Assembly (NCBI GenBank): GCA_030429735.1
Contig: JAUIET010000002.1
Location: 542,414-606,413 of the forward strand
Length of the DNA: 64,000 nucleotides
Direction: 5' to 3'
DNA from: Gammaproteobacteria bacterium
Lineage (GTDB): Bacteria; Pseudomonadota; Gammaproteobacteria; Pseudomonadales; JAUIET01
In this document: positions 19,171-28,126 of the stretch, one piece after another
How positions within the stretch are numbered: the first letter of the stretch is position 1
Layout of the letters: every line of letters begins with the position of its first letter
The notes under the pieces: generated by a model
Database searches by the model: none
Seen by the model: only the letters and a program-made list of their open reading frames with translations
What the model was told of the DNA's origin: nothing
Position numbers and translations under genes: made by a program

Positions 19171-20400
19171 TTGTCAGGCCGCTTCGTCAGCATTCCCGCC
19201 AGGGACCTGCAATTTGGCATGTTTGTCGCCGAACTGGATCGGCCGTGGCTGGAAACTCCGTTCCTGGTGCAAGGCTTTGTTGTCAGTGAGCCAGAACAGC
19301 GTAAGCTCTTAATGGAGCTTTGCAACAAAGTCACCATCGATACCGGTAAAAGCCAGCAAGGCAGTGCGGCAAGAAAAGGCCGCAAAATCAGCGGCCGCGA
19401 AGCAATACTCAGAGAAACCCCGGGTAAGCGCCTGGACATCTACAAAGACACCCGGTCTTTTGATCAGGAAATAGTGTCTGCGACCGAAATGTATGAAAGC
19501 TATGAAGCCACGGTGAAAAGCTTTTACGAAGATTTTCGGCGCAACAAAGCGATTAATATCAAAGACGTTAATGAAACGGTCAATAATCTGGTTGACAGCA
19601 TTGTACGAAACCCGGATGCCTGCATGTTGCTCCGACAAATGCGTCGTAAGAGCGACTATTTGCATGACCATGCCATGGGTATGTCAATCTGGTCGGCCGC
19701 ACTCGGCCGTCAACTGGGATTGCCACCCGAAGACATCAAGCAGATTGCGTTTGGTGCACTGGTTGCAGACGCGGGTACTGTGCACATCTCAAATGATCTA
19801 CTCAACAAGCCAGCAAAACTGACCGAATCGGAGTTTAAATACGTTCAGCGCCACGTTGACAAGAGTCTTGAAATTCTGCATCAGACCAATGGCATTGATA
19901 AGCAAATTCTGGAGATTGTGCAATGCCATCACGAGCGCTTTGACGGTTCTGGTTACCCGCAGGGTTTGGTTGGTAGTCAGATTCCGATTTTTGCGCGCAT
20001 TGTATCGATCGCCGACTGCTACGACGCGGTGACCACCAAGCGACCCTATGCACCCCCACTGACACCCTCTGAGGGGGTTACATTATTGTATGATCTTCGA
20101 GATAAGGATTTTCAGAGCGAACTGGTTGAAGAGTTTATCCAGGCCATAGGCATTTATCCGGTTGGCACCATGGTGGAGCTAAGCTCAGGTGAGGTGGGTA
20201 CAGTCATTGCCGAATACCGTCGCCGCCGGCTGAGACCCAAAATACTGTTACTGTTAGACTCGGAAAAGCGACCCATCAAATCCAGGCAGTATGTCAACCT
20301 GTTAAAAACCACACACGACAGTGAGGGCAAACCACTGGACATTGTTAGAGCACTGGAACCCGGTGCCTACGGCTTGGCTGACGATGACATCTTTGCGTGA
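19171..20400 (+). CDS. DUF3391/HD-GYP domain protein with degenerate HD dyad
   Basis: Cyclic-di-GMP phosphodiesterase-family protein of 409 residues. Residues 1-125 are the DUF3391 domain and about 155-330 the HD-GYP domain. The GYP signature is intact (HHERFDGSGYPQGL, residues 253-266). However, the metal-binding HD dyad, normally in LLHDIGK, reads LVADAGT here (Ala199-Asp200), so the histidine is replaced by alanine and the lysine by threonine. This predicts loss or change of hydrolysis, leaving perhaps a c-di-GMP binding or partner role. The conserved C-terminal module PVGTMVELSSGEVG is present. It overlaps the following EAL gene by 17 bp. Confidence 0.9.
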   Translation: MSGRFVSIPARDLQFGMFVAELDRPWLETPFLVQGFVVSEPEQRKLLMELCNKVTIDTGKSQQGSAARKGRKISGREAILRETPGKRLDIYKDTRSFDQEIVSATEMYESYEATVKSFYEDFRRNKAINIKDVNETVNNLVDSIVRNPDACMLLRQMRRKSDYLHDHAMGMSIWSAALGRQLGLPPEDIKQIAFGALVADAGTVHISNDLLNKPAKLTESEFKYVQRHVDKSLEILHQTNGIDKQILEIVQCHHERFDGSGYPQGLVGSQIPIFARIVSIADCYDAVTTKRPYAPPLTPSEGVTLLYDLRDKDFQSELVEEFIQAIGIYPVGTMVELSSGEVGTVIAEYRRRRLRPKILLLLDSEKRPIKSRQYVNLLKTTHDSEGKPLDIVRALEPGAYGLADDDIFA

Positions 20401-21739
20401 CAGTGGCGAAGATCTAGTACCCCGCAAGCCACCGGACATAGACAGAGCACGCTTCCTGACCGGGTTGTCAGCCGACCTGGATATCGGGCAACGTGAAGAC
20501 AGTCTGACGGCTCTGTTGCTGGTTGATATAAAGAACTTTCGTCATCTTAATCGTCGCTTTGGTTACCGGGTTGGTGACAGCATTCTTGCCCATGTACACA
20601 GCTGCCTTAAAGAGAACATCAAGAAAGCAAGTATTGTCAGTCGATTGGGTGACGATTTATTTGCGGTTGTGGTCCCCGACATGCAATCGCTCAGGTTGCT
20701 ACCAGTTGCGGCGAGCAAAGTGCAGCAGATACTTGCTCAACCGCTGCGTTGTCAGGGTCAAGAGATCCGTCTTGAGTGCTACGTAGGCGTTTCAGTGGCT
20801 CCGCTGCATGCTAATGCGGGCGAAGCAATGCTGATACACGCAGAGCGAAGTCTCGAAAAAGCCCGTCAGGAGCCCGATGGCCGTTTCGTGGCAGAGGGTA
20901 CGGGAGACAAGGAATCGCTTAATGAATGGAAACTGCGCGATGAGTTAAATCGAGCGATAGGCGCGGGAGAGCTGGTATTGTACTATCAGCCCAAGGTTAG
21001 CTTGCAGAACTTCAAACCGGTTGCCTGTGAAGCGTTGATGCGTTGGAACTCAGCCAAGTTGGGCAATGTTCGTCCGGATATCTTTATCCCGATTGCTGAA
21101 ACCAGCGGCTTGATCACGGACCTTACGGAGTGGGCGATATTAACCTTACCGAGGGAAGCGGCGCATATTCAATACAATAATACCTTGCTCAATGTATCAC
21201 TGAACCTGTCACCCAAAGACCTTGTGTCAGGGAATTTGCAGGCGACCCTGGAGTCGGCGCTCAACATCTGGGAGATGCCCAGCGAAAACATTACGCTTGA
21301 GATCACGGAAAGCAGCCTGATGGATAATCCTGAGCTCTGCTTTGAGATGATGGAAGAACTGAAATCGTTCGGTTTCAAAATTTCTATTGACGACTTCGGT
21401 ACCGGTTACTCATCAATGTCTTATTTCAAAATGGTCCCGGCCAATGAGATAAAGATCGATAAGTGCTTTGTCAGCAACCTGGTGAATGATCGAGACGACC
21501 AGATTATCGTGCGCGCTATTATTGCGATTGCTCACCATTTTGGTATGAGCGTGGTTGCGGAAGGTGTTGAAGACATGGAAACGTTAGAAGTTCTGATGAA
21601 GATGAAATGCGACTATGCGCAGGGTTATCATTTCAGCAAACCGCTGCCGGGTGCAGAGTTTCGACAGTGGTTGGATACCTACAATATGATTAAATACTTC
21701 AGCCCACCCAAGCGGCCTAAGCGAGCTGCAAACTCTTAG
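20384..21739 (+). CDS. Cyclic-di-GMP phosphodiesterase with degenerate GGDEF and intact EAL domain
   Basis: Cytoplasmic signalling protein of 451 residues from ATG 20384. The GGDEF-like domain (about 20-165) has RLGDDLFAVVV where RxGGDEF is expected, so diguanylate cyclase activity is unlikely. The EAL domain (about 185-440) keeps the catalytic set: CEALMRW (EAL at 216-218), LNLSPKDL, LEITESSLM, IDDFGTGYSS, IKIDKCF, VVAEGVE and YAQGYHFSKP. It is therefore predicted to hydrolyse c-di-GMP to pGpG. There is no sensor domain; the 17-bp overlap with the HD-GYP gene suggests the two act together. Confidence 0.93.
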   Translation: MTSLRDSGEDLVPRKPPDIDRARFLTGLSADLDIGQREDSLTALLLVDIKNFRHLNRRFGYRVGDSILAHVHSCLKENIKKASIVSRLGDDLFAVVVPDMQSLRLLPVAASKVQQILAQPLRCQGQEIRLECYVGVSVAPLHANAGEAMLIHAERSLEKARQEPDGRFVAEGTGDKESLNEWKLRDELNRAIGAGELVLYYQPKVSLQNFKPVACEALMRWNSAKLGNVRPDIFIPIAETSGLITDLTEWAILTLPREAAHIQYNNTLLNVSLNLSPKDLVSGNLQATLESALNIWEMPSENITLEITESSLMDNPELCFEMMEELKSFGFKISIDDFGTGYSSMSYFKMVPANEIKIDKCFVSNLVNDRDDQIIVRAIIAIAHHFGMSVVAEGVEDMETLEVLMKMKCDYAQGYHFSKPLPGAEFRQWLDTYNMIKYFSPPKRPKRAANS

Positions 21740-21753
21740 CCCACCTGGCGCAA

Positions 21754-24700
21754 TTATACGCCGGCCTGCAGTTCGACCGTGTTAGGCATCCAATAGGTAT
21801 TTAGATCTTCCAGCACAAGGTAGAGACAGGGAATCAGGACTAGTGTTACTACTGTAGAAAACACGATACCGAATGCCAGGGACACCGCCATGGGAATAAT
21901 AAATTGTGCCTGGGCACCTTGTTCGAGCACAATGGGTATTAAGCCAAAAAAAGTCGTTAGTGAAGTCAGCATGATAGCCCGGTAACGCGAAGTACCGGCC
22001 TGAATAACCGAGGTAATGGTATCAATGCCACGCGCGCGCGCCTGATTGATAAAATCGACCAGGATGATGCTGTCGTTGACAACCACTCCAGCAAGCGCAA
22101 GTATGCCAAACAAGGAAAAATTACTGATCGTCAACCCAAGTAACATGTGACCAAAAACTGCTCCAATAAAACCGAACGGAATAACGCCCATGATAATGAT
22201 GGGTTGTAAATAGGACTTGAGTGGTATTGCCAGCAGGGCATAGATTGCAAACAGCGAAAAACCCAGGCCAATCAGAAGATTGAGCAACATCGTTTTTTCC
22301 TCCTCCGAACCTCCATCAAGTTCTACAGTAAGGCTCGGATAACGCTCAATCAGTTGTGGTATGAAATGGGCTTGAATGTCTTGAACGATTTTGGCCGGTT
22401 CAACGGTGCTCAAATCGGCATTGGCGCTGACCGTAACGGCGCGCGAACCGTCAACCCTTCGGATGGTTGTATAACCGGGTTGAATGGTAGCATTGGCAAC
22501 GGATGAAAAAGGGACTTCATCGCCCTGGGGCGTTTTGACAAACATGTTCTCCAGCGTGGTTATGGATTGACGTTCCTCCTCTGGATAACGCACCATAACT
22601 TTGACTTCGTGTCGGCCGCGCTGGATTCGCTGCGCCTCCTCCCCATAAAATGCGGCTCTGACCTGACTGCCAATGTCCATTAAGGACAGGCCCAGTGATT
22701 CGCCTTCCGGCTTCATCGTGATATTAAGTTCATCAGAGTATTCAGCGGCGTTATTGTCAATGTCAAACACGCCGGTGAACGTCTGTAAATGTTGGGCGAG
22801 TTCGTCCGCTGCCCGGCCGAGTTCGATGATGTCGGTTGATATCAATAAAAAGGCGATCGGTGCGCCGCCCATCGGGTCCGCATCCAGTACGCGAAGCGAC
22901 TTTACGCCAGGAATTTCACCAATGTGCCGCCGCCAGGTTTCAGATACCTGAGACGGCCCTACCGGGATGTCTTTGTTCTTGGTCATTTCCAGCATGAATG
23001 ACGCGCTGCTGCTGTCCTCCCCATAGCCAAACAGGTTTTCGATAAAGTCCTCTTGCATCCCGGTTTGCGACTTTAAATCTTCCTGCATGGACTCTGCAGC
23101 TGCAATGATACGATCGATCGCACCGTACAGCTCGCGCTTGGGTACACCCTCACTCATTTCCATGTTGATTTCGATGAATTCGCCGGGTACCTCCGGGAAC
23201 ATGACGTATCTTGCGACACCGCCAAACACCAGGCCTAGCGTAACAATGAATAGCGACACAAAAATTGCGAAGGTAACGTAGCGAAACTCCAGACACCAGC
23301 GAAGCAGGGGCTGGTAGTGTTCAGTGATTACGGTATGCAGAAGACTATTGCATTTCGCTTGCAATCGTCCAAGCAGGCTGGTTTCTTTCGCGGGTGATTT
23401 AATATGCGTTAGATGAGCGGGCAGTATCAGTTTGGACTCGATCAAGGAAAAACTCAGGCTCAGGATAACAACCCAACCGATTGCCGCCGGGAACGCTGCT
23501 ACATCTCCCTCGAGGGACACCATAGGCACAAATGCCGCAATGGTAGTTAAGACGCCAAATGTTGCCGGTGTGGCGACTCGGCGCGCCCCGCTGATTACGG
23601 AGTCCACGGAGTAGCCATTGCGCGACATACTGGCGTGCGCACTTTCGCCAATTACAATGGCGTCGTCCACCACGATACCTAACACAACTATAAAACCGAG
23701 CACGCTAAACATATTCAGAGTGACGTCTATCGGTCCGAGCGGTAAAGTGGCGAATACACCAAGAAAGGTTACAATCAGGCCGATCACAACCCACATCGCC
23801 ACCTTGAAATCCATAAACAGCAACAGGATGATGAATACCAGAACCGCCCCCAGTAACATGTTTTCGAACATCAGGCCCAGCCGATCTTTGAGGTAATACG
23901 TGAAATCCGCCCAGTACTGAATGCTGACTCCTTCCGGCAGTGTTAGTTGCCTTTCTGCCAAGAACGCTTTGGTCGCATCGGTTACCTCAAGAATGTCCTG
24001 ATCGCCAACCGCCATCACTACAACGCCAATACTTGGGCCACCATTGAAATACGAAAATCCATCCAGCTCTTCAAATCCATCGTTTACGGTGGCAACGTCG
24101 CCAATAGTCACCCGCGTACCATCTTCATTGGTAATGAGCACAATGTCTTCAAACTGATACTGGCGGTAGGCTTTGTCTTTGGTGCGCAACACTACATCAC
24201 CATTGACGGTGCGGATCTTTCCTCCCGGCAAATCGACGGATGCTCGGCGAATGGCCTCACTGACATCGCGCAGCGTTAAACCGTACTTTCGCAAGGTCAG
24301 CTCAGAGACCTCAACGGTGATTTCATAGGGCCGATCGCCAAACAGTTCGACCTGGATAACTTCAGGCAGCTGCAATAGCTCCAGACGTAACTCTTCGGCT
24401 ACTTCTCGTCTACCTAGCTCATCCATTGAACCGCCGACCTGGATCTGCAAGGCCAACTTTGCAAAGTCCAGCTCCATGCGCGCCACGTTAGGACTTTCTG
24501 CCTGATCAGGAAACGTGGTAATACCATCGACCGCCACTTTGACTTCGTCCATCACTACGTAGACGTCATGAGCGGTATCAACTTCGAGATTTACCGTGCC
24601 CATGCCACTGTTGGCTGTAGACGTTATTTCGGTAATACCTTCTATATCTTCAACTGCTTGCTCAATTTTCAGAACAATGCCTTCCTCAACATCTTCTGGT

Positions 24701-24912
24701 GTTGAGCCTGGGAAGGGCACGCTAACCACAATGCTCTGGATATTAATCTCGGGCATCATCGTCGAGCGTAAGGAATTGCTGATCGAGTATAAGCCGGACA
24801 CGATGATGATCAGCATCAACAGATTGGCAGCGACACTGTTTCGCGCGAACCAGGCGATAATTCCCTTATGGGTGTCTATGTCGCCCAACGATGCACTGTC
24901 AAGTTCCTTCAT
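21754..24912 (-). CDS. RND-family efflux pump permease
   Basis: Proton-driven inner-membrane transporter of the AcrB/MexB superfamily, 1052 residues, full length. Twelve membrane helices and two large periplasmic loops can be followed. The helix-4 proton relay is in VVLGIVVDDAIVIGE (paired Asp), and the repeat in the second half is LALAGVVVNDSIILVDF. It resembles the uncharacterised gammaproteobacterial RND branch rather than AcrB itself. It overlaps its adaptor gene by 1 bp (TAATG). No outer-membrane channel gene is adjacent, so a TolC-like partner encoded elsewhere is expected. Confidence 0.95.
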   Translation of the reverse strand: MKELDSASLGDIDTHKGIIAWFARNSVAANLLMLIIIVSGLYSISNSLRSTMMPEINIQSIVVSVPFPGSTPEDVEEGIVLKIEQAVEDIEGITEITSTANSGMGTVNLEVDTAHDVYVVMDEVKVAVDGITTFPDQAESPNVARMELDFAKLALQIQVGGSMDELGRREVAEELRLELLQLPEVIQVELFGDRPYEITVEVSELTLRKYGLTLRDVSEAIRRASVDLPGGKIRTVNGDVVLRTKDKAYRQYQFEDIVLITNEDGTRVTIGDVATVNDGFEELDGFSYFNGGPSIGVVVMAVGDQDILEVTDATKAFLAERQLTLPEGVSIQYWADFTYYLKDRLGLMFENMLLGAVLVFIILLLFMDFKVAMWVVIGLIVTFLGVFATLPLGPIDVTLNMFSVLGFIVVLGIVVDDAIVIGESAHASMSRNGYSVDSVISGARRVATPATFGVLTTIAAFVPMVSLEGDVAAFPAAIGWVVILSLSFSLIESKLILPAHLTHIKSPAKETSLLGRLQAKCNSLLHTVITEHYQPLLRWCLEFRYVTFAIFVSLFIVTLGLVFGGVARYVMFPEVPGEFIEINMEMSEGVPKRELYGAIDRIIAAAESMQEDLKSQTGMQEDFIENLFGYGEDSSSASFMLEMTKNKDIPVGPSQVSETWRRHIGEIPGVKSLRVLDADPMGGAPIAFLLISTDIIELGRAADELAQHLQTFTGVFDIDNNAAEYSDELNITMKPEGESLGLSLMDIGSQVRAAFYGEEAQRIQRGRHEVKVMVRYPEEERQSITTLENMFVKTPQGDEVPFSSVANATIQPGYTTIRRVDGSRAVTVSANADLSTVEPAKIVQDIQAHFIPQLIERYPSLTVELDGGSEEEKTMLLNLLIGLGFSLFAIYALLAIPLKSYLQPIIIMGVIPFGFIGAVFGHMLLGLTISNFSLFGILALAGVVVNDSIILVDFINQARARGIDTITSVIQAGTSRYRAIMLTSLTTFFGLIPIVLEQGAQAQFIIPMAVSLAFGIVFSTVVTLVLIPCLYLVLEDLNTYWMPNTVELQAGV

Positions 24913-26189
24913 TACAATTGCGCGTCGCTAGCGGCCGGACTCAGTGTCAAATTGTGCTCTGGTGCTTCGCCATTGATGCTTGCAATGCGTACCTCGGCGC
25001 CTGTCACAAAGCTGCTGAGCGACGTGGTGCTAACCTTGTCGCCGTGCTCCAGACCACCTGATACATAGGCGGTTTCCTCTGTGCGCGTGAGAATGTCGAC
25101 GGTCCTTTGTTCCAGCCTACCACGCTCATTGACCAGCCACACTTTATTGCCCGGATTAATAGCGGCCTGAGAAATTTCGATCAGATCAGCAATAGGCTTG
25201 CCGTCGATTGACGCGTTGACGTAGGTGCCCAAGCGAAGCGGCTGAGCACGGTGACTGGCATTGCCCAGCAAGCCATAGGGATCTTTGACTTCCACAACAG
25301 CTGTCATTGAGCGAGTTTTTTCGTCCAGTATTCCTTCCGTTCTTACCAGGCGGCCCTCCCATTGCAAGCTGCTTTGGCTTCCGGTGCCACGCAAAACTAC
25401 TCTTGGGTAAACCGCTTCGGTTTGGTCAAATGCATCAGGAATTCTGACGAACTGCAGTTCTTTTTCGGGCAAGGGTATATTGACTTCGGCCGTGTCAACG
25501 GCGAAAACACTGCCAATCATTGTGCCCTGATTCAAGTATTGGCCCAGATCTATCGACTGGGTTCTAACCATAGCGTTGTAGGGCGCCCGGATCACCGTAT
25601 GTTCCAGGTCGGCTTGCGCCTGGCGGAGATCAGCCTTGGCTGATGCCAATTTGGCCTCCGCCTCTTCCAACTGGGGTTTGCGTAAATACAGCGCCAATGC
25701 CGCCTCACTGCGCTTAGTATTCTGGCCGCGCTGCTGCCATTCCTTGAGCGCTACTTCACTGCGTCCTTTTTCTGTTGCCAGTGCGCTTTGTGCACTGGCA
25801 ACCGCTGCTTCTGCCCGTTTGACCGCTGCGACGTACATGCGGTTATCAATTCTCGCCATTTCTTCGCCGCGCTTAAAGTAACCACCGGCCCGAAACCGAT
25901 CTGACAGGGATTGCACACGACCCGCGACGTCGGCAATTAATTGTGTTTCCGTGCGTGCGCGAACTGTCCCTTGTGCTGACACTGGAATTGCAACCGTGCG
26001 TTTTTCAGCCACTACAATATCAACCAGCGGCTGCACCGGGGTACTGTGCTTCTGCTCAGCGGCTGGCTTGGACAATACCAGCAGGACAGCGATCAGCGTA
26101 GCGCCCAGCAGAATAGCGATTGGCGCTAGAATTTTAAAGTGCTCAGTTTTCAACGTCTTTCCGTACAATAATGGGCCGGCGCCGGCCAT
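24912..26189 (-). CDS. RND efflux periplasmic adaptor (membrane fusion protein)
   Basis: Periplasmic adaptor of 425 residues (or 413 from a TTG at 26153) bridging the RND permease and an outer-membrane channel. An N-terminal membrane anchor (APIAILLGATLIAVLLVL) is followed by a split lipoyl domain, an alpha-helical hairpin (VKRAEAAVASAQSALATE to LRQAQADLEHTVIRAPY) and beta-barrel segments (GKPIADLIEISQAAI). The ATG at 26189 lies against a 14-bp palindrome GGCCGGCGCCGGCC (26174-26187) and its SD is too close; the TTG with GGAAAG upstream may be the true start. Cotranscribed with the permease. Confidence 0.92.
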   Translation of the reverse strand: MAGAGPLLYGKTLKTEHFKILAPIAILLGATLIAVLLVLSKPAAEQKHSTPVQPLVDIVVAEKRTVAIPVSAQGTVRARTETQLIADVAGRVQSLSDRFRAGGYFKRGEEMARIDNRMYVAAVKRAEAAVASAQSALATEKGRSEVALKEWQQRGQNTKRSEAALALYLRKPQLEEAEAKLASAKADLRQAQADLEHTVIRAPYNAMVRTQSIDLGQYLNQGTMIGSVFAVDTAEVNIPLPEKELQFVRIPDAFDQTEAVYPRVVLRGTGSQSSLQWEGRLVRTEGILDEKTRSMTAVVEVKDPYGLLGNASHRAQPLRLGTYVNASIDGKPIADLIEISQAAINPGNKVWLVNERGRLEQRTVDILTRTEETAYVSGGLEHGDKVSTTSLSSFVTGAEVRIASINGEAPEHNLTLSPAASDAQL

Positions 26190-26354
26190 CCCTTCAGCTT
26201 AGCATTTGCTTCAAGCTGTTGCGTTACAACCATGTACTCTGCGATGCGGGAACGGCTGATACTGTCTGTGTACCAGCAGGCCGTATTCCATCATCGGGGG
26301 CTTATTGTTAGAAGTGAGAGCGCCGGCATTATACCACTTCAAACCGTTCAGATC

Positions 26355-27452
26355 TTATATCTGCAAAACGGTTCGCACGCCTTTCGCTGCTTTCATGTCA
26401 TCCATGGCCTGGTTGATTTCCTCAAGCGGTCGAACATCGCTGATCATGCTGGCCAGATCGAGTACACCGGCTTGATAAAGGCGAATGAGACGGGGAATTT
26501 CGTACAATGAGTTGCAGCTGCCTAAAAAACAACCGCAAAGTTTTTTCTCGGTTGATGCAAAAATGACCGCCGGATCAATCACCAGCTTTGCTTCCAGGCC
26601 TGGGGCACCCACGCAGACCGTGGTACCGCCTGAGCGGGTTGCGTTTACACCATCGCTGATCAATGCGGCAACGCCCGCTGTTTCAAACGCATAATCTACG
26701 CCGACCTCGGTGAGCAACATACACTGTTCAACCAGGTTTTCACTGTGCGGGTCCACACAGTGGGTAGCACCCAGGCGCATTGCCAACTCGCGCCGTGAGG
26801 CAACCGGGTCCGACACAATAATCGTGGTTGCGCCACTGATTCGGGCACCTTGCACGGCGGCCATACCCACGCCGCCGAGTCCCATAATCAGCACGCTGGC
26901 TCCTTTTTCGACCTTGGCCGTATTAAACACAGCACCAACCCCTGTTTGCATGGCGCAACCGATAACGCAAGCATGTTCCAGTGGCACGTCGGCGGGGATT
27001 TTCACGGCACCGCTGGCCTGGGTAACCACGTATTCAGCGAAGCCAGCCATGCCCAGGCCACGCAGAATGGACTTGCCACCGCGAGAAAGCCCGGTTTGCC
27101 CGTCTGCAAATGTATTGGTAAACACCGCGTGTGTATTGAGGCAAAGCTGTGGTTCATTGCGCACACAGTAATAACAAAGGCCACAGGGTGGCGCGGGTGT
27201 GAGCACCACGTGGTCGCCAGCCTCGAGGTGGTTAACCCCAGGGCCTGTGCTTTCGACGATACCGGCCGCTTCATGGCCCAGAATGATCGGTTCCGTAGGA
27301 ATGAAGGTACCGTCGACCTGGCTCAGATCCGAGTGGCAGATCCCGCAGTACTTCACTGCGACCCGCACCTCACCCGCGCGCGGCTCGATGATATCGACGT
27401 CGTCGTGAATTACGATGGGTTGACCTGCCTGCTCCAGAATTGCTGCTCTCAT
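26355..27452 (-). CDS. Zinc-dependent alcohol dehydrogenase (MDR family)
   Basis: NAD-dependent medium-chain dehydrogenase of 365 residues. The catalytic zinc ligands are visible in CGICHSDLSQ and GHEAAGIVE. The structural zinc cysteines are in PPCGLCYYCVRNEPQLC. The Rossmann motif is LIMGLGGVGMAAVQGA. It resembles class III-like or aryl/allylic alcohol dehydrogenases rather than threonine dehydrogenase. The gene is single, with about 160 bp separating it from the adaptor gene on the same strand. Oxidation of terpene or aromatic alcohols would suit the wider neighbourhood, but this is inference. Confidence 0.93.
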   Translation of the reverse strand: MRAAILEQAGQPIVIHDDVDIIEPRAGEVRVAVKYCGICHSDLSQVDGTFIPTEPIILGHEAAGIVESTGPGVNHLEAGDHVVLTPAPPCGLCYYCVRNEPQLCLNTHAVFTNTFADGQTGLSRGGKSILRGLGMAGFAEYVVTQASGAVKIPADVPLEHACVIGCAMQTGVGAVFNTAKVEKGASVLIMGLGGVGMAAVQGARISGATTIIVSDPVASRRELAMRLGATHCVDPHSENLVEQCMLLTEVGVDYAFETAGVAALISDGVNATRSGGTTVCVGAPGLEAKLVIDPAVIFASTEKKLCGCFLGSCNSLYEIPRLIRLYQAGVLDLASMISDVRPLEEINQAMDDMKAAKGVRTVLQI

Positions 27453-27669
27453 GACTGCCTCATTGCCTCAAATACGTCGACACGCGTGGTTGACCGCTGC
27501 GTTCGAGCATACCTTATCGGATGGACGGTAGCTGGCGGCTTAAAATTAGTCCATTTAGTGTCAACCTTTTTCGAGAAAGAGGGTTAGTAAGAGTGAGGCA
27601 AGCAGCAATGCATAGCAGTGCAGCTGATTACACATCACACATTAATTGGCTTTTGACAGGAGAAGTAAC

Positions 27670-28023
27670 ATGAGAAAATTAGCAATTATTTTGGGCGTAT
27701 TCATTAGTGCATCCAGCTGGACTGGACTGAGCATGGCAGTCGCCAGCGATGCCGCCGATCGGCTGGGAGATCGGCTGGATCATCGGCTTGACCGGAAAGG
27801 AGACCGCGTTGACCAACGTCTCGACCGAAAAGGCGATGTCGCGGAACGTCGGTTTGACAGACGCGCCGATGTAGCCCGCAACAATGGGCGCGACGGTCTG
27901 GCTAATCGCCTGGAGCGACGCGGTAACCAGGTTGATAATCGATTGGATCGCAAAGGCGATCGTGTTGACCGGCGTCTCGATCGCAAGGGGAATAGGATTG
28001 ACCGCCGCCTGGACCAGCGATAG
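27670..28023 (+). CDS. Exported arginine/aspartate-rich 11-residue repeat protein
   Basis: Small exported protein of 117 residues, function unknown. ATG 27670 has AGGAG 7 nt upstream. A signal peptide (MRKLAIILGVFISASSWTG) ends near MAVASDA. The mature part is six or seven copies of an 11-residue unit, best seen as RLDRKGDRVDR, with variants RLDRKGDVAER, RFDRRADVARN, RLERRGNQVDN and RLDRKGNRIDR. An 11-residue period suggests a hendecad coiled coil or extended helix with very high charge. It sits directly upstream of an ECF-type sigma factor operon, which makes it a candidate regulon member. A hairpin lies between the two (28046-28064). Confidence 0.8.
   Translation: MRKLAIILGVFISASSWTGLSMAVASDAADRLGDRLDHRLDRKGDRVDQRLDRKGDVAERRFDRRADVARNNGRDGLANRLERRGNQVDNRLDRKGDRVDRRLDRKGNRIDRRLDQR
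27760..28022 (+). repeat. Tandem coding repeat, 33-bp period
   Basis: The DNA here carries imperfect 33-bp tandem repeats that encode the 11-residue R/D units of the exported protein. The repeated core encodes RLDRKGD. Synonymous differences between copies show that the protein unit, not the DNA, is conserved. Confidence 0.75.
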
Positions 28024-28045
28024 ATTGAGCAATCGTGCACACAGT

Positions 28046-28064
28046 GGGGGCTTTGGTCGCCCCC
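28046..28064 (+). terminator. GC-rich hairpin after the repeat-protein gene
   Basis: A GGGGGC stem (28046-28051), a 7-nt loop and GCCCCC (28059-28064) lie 23 bp after the stop codon. No T-run follows, so it could be a weak terminator, an attenuator or an mRNA-stabilising hairpin ahead of the sigma factor gene. Confidence 0.4.
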
Positions 28065-28126
28065 TCATCTGCGCTAGTCTGCCAATGCATCAGTTCTTTT
28101 TGCAAGCGGGGCGTTGTCGGCAAACT

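Noticed and set aside
23618-24279. Long plus-strand frames inside the RND permease gene
   Set aside because: They are antisense shadows of a full-length 1052-residue transporter and carry no family motifs.
27760-28022. Regularly repeated DNA that might suggest a CRISPR array
   Set aside because: The repeats are contiguous, in frame, imperfect and coding, with no unique spacers and no cas genes nearby.
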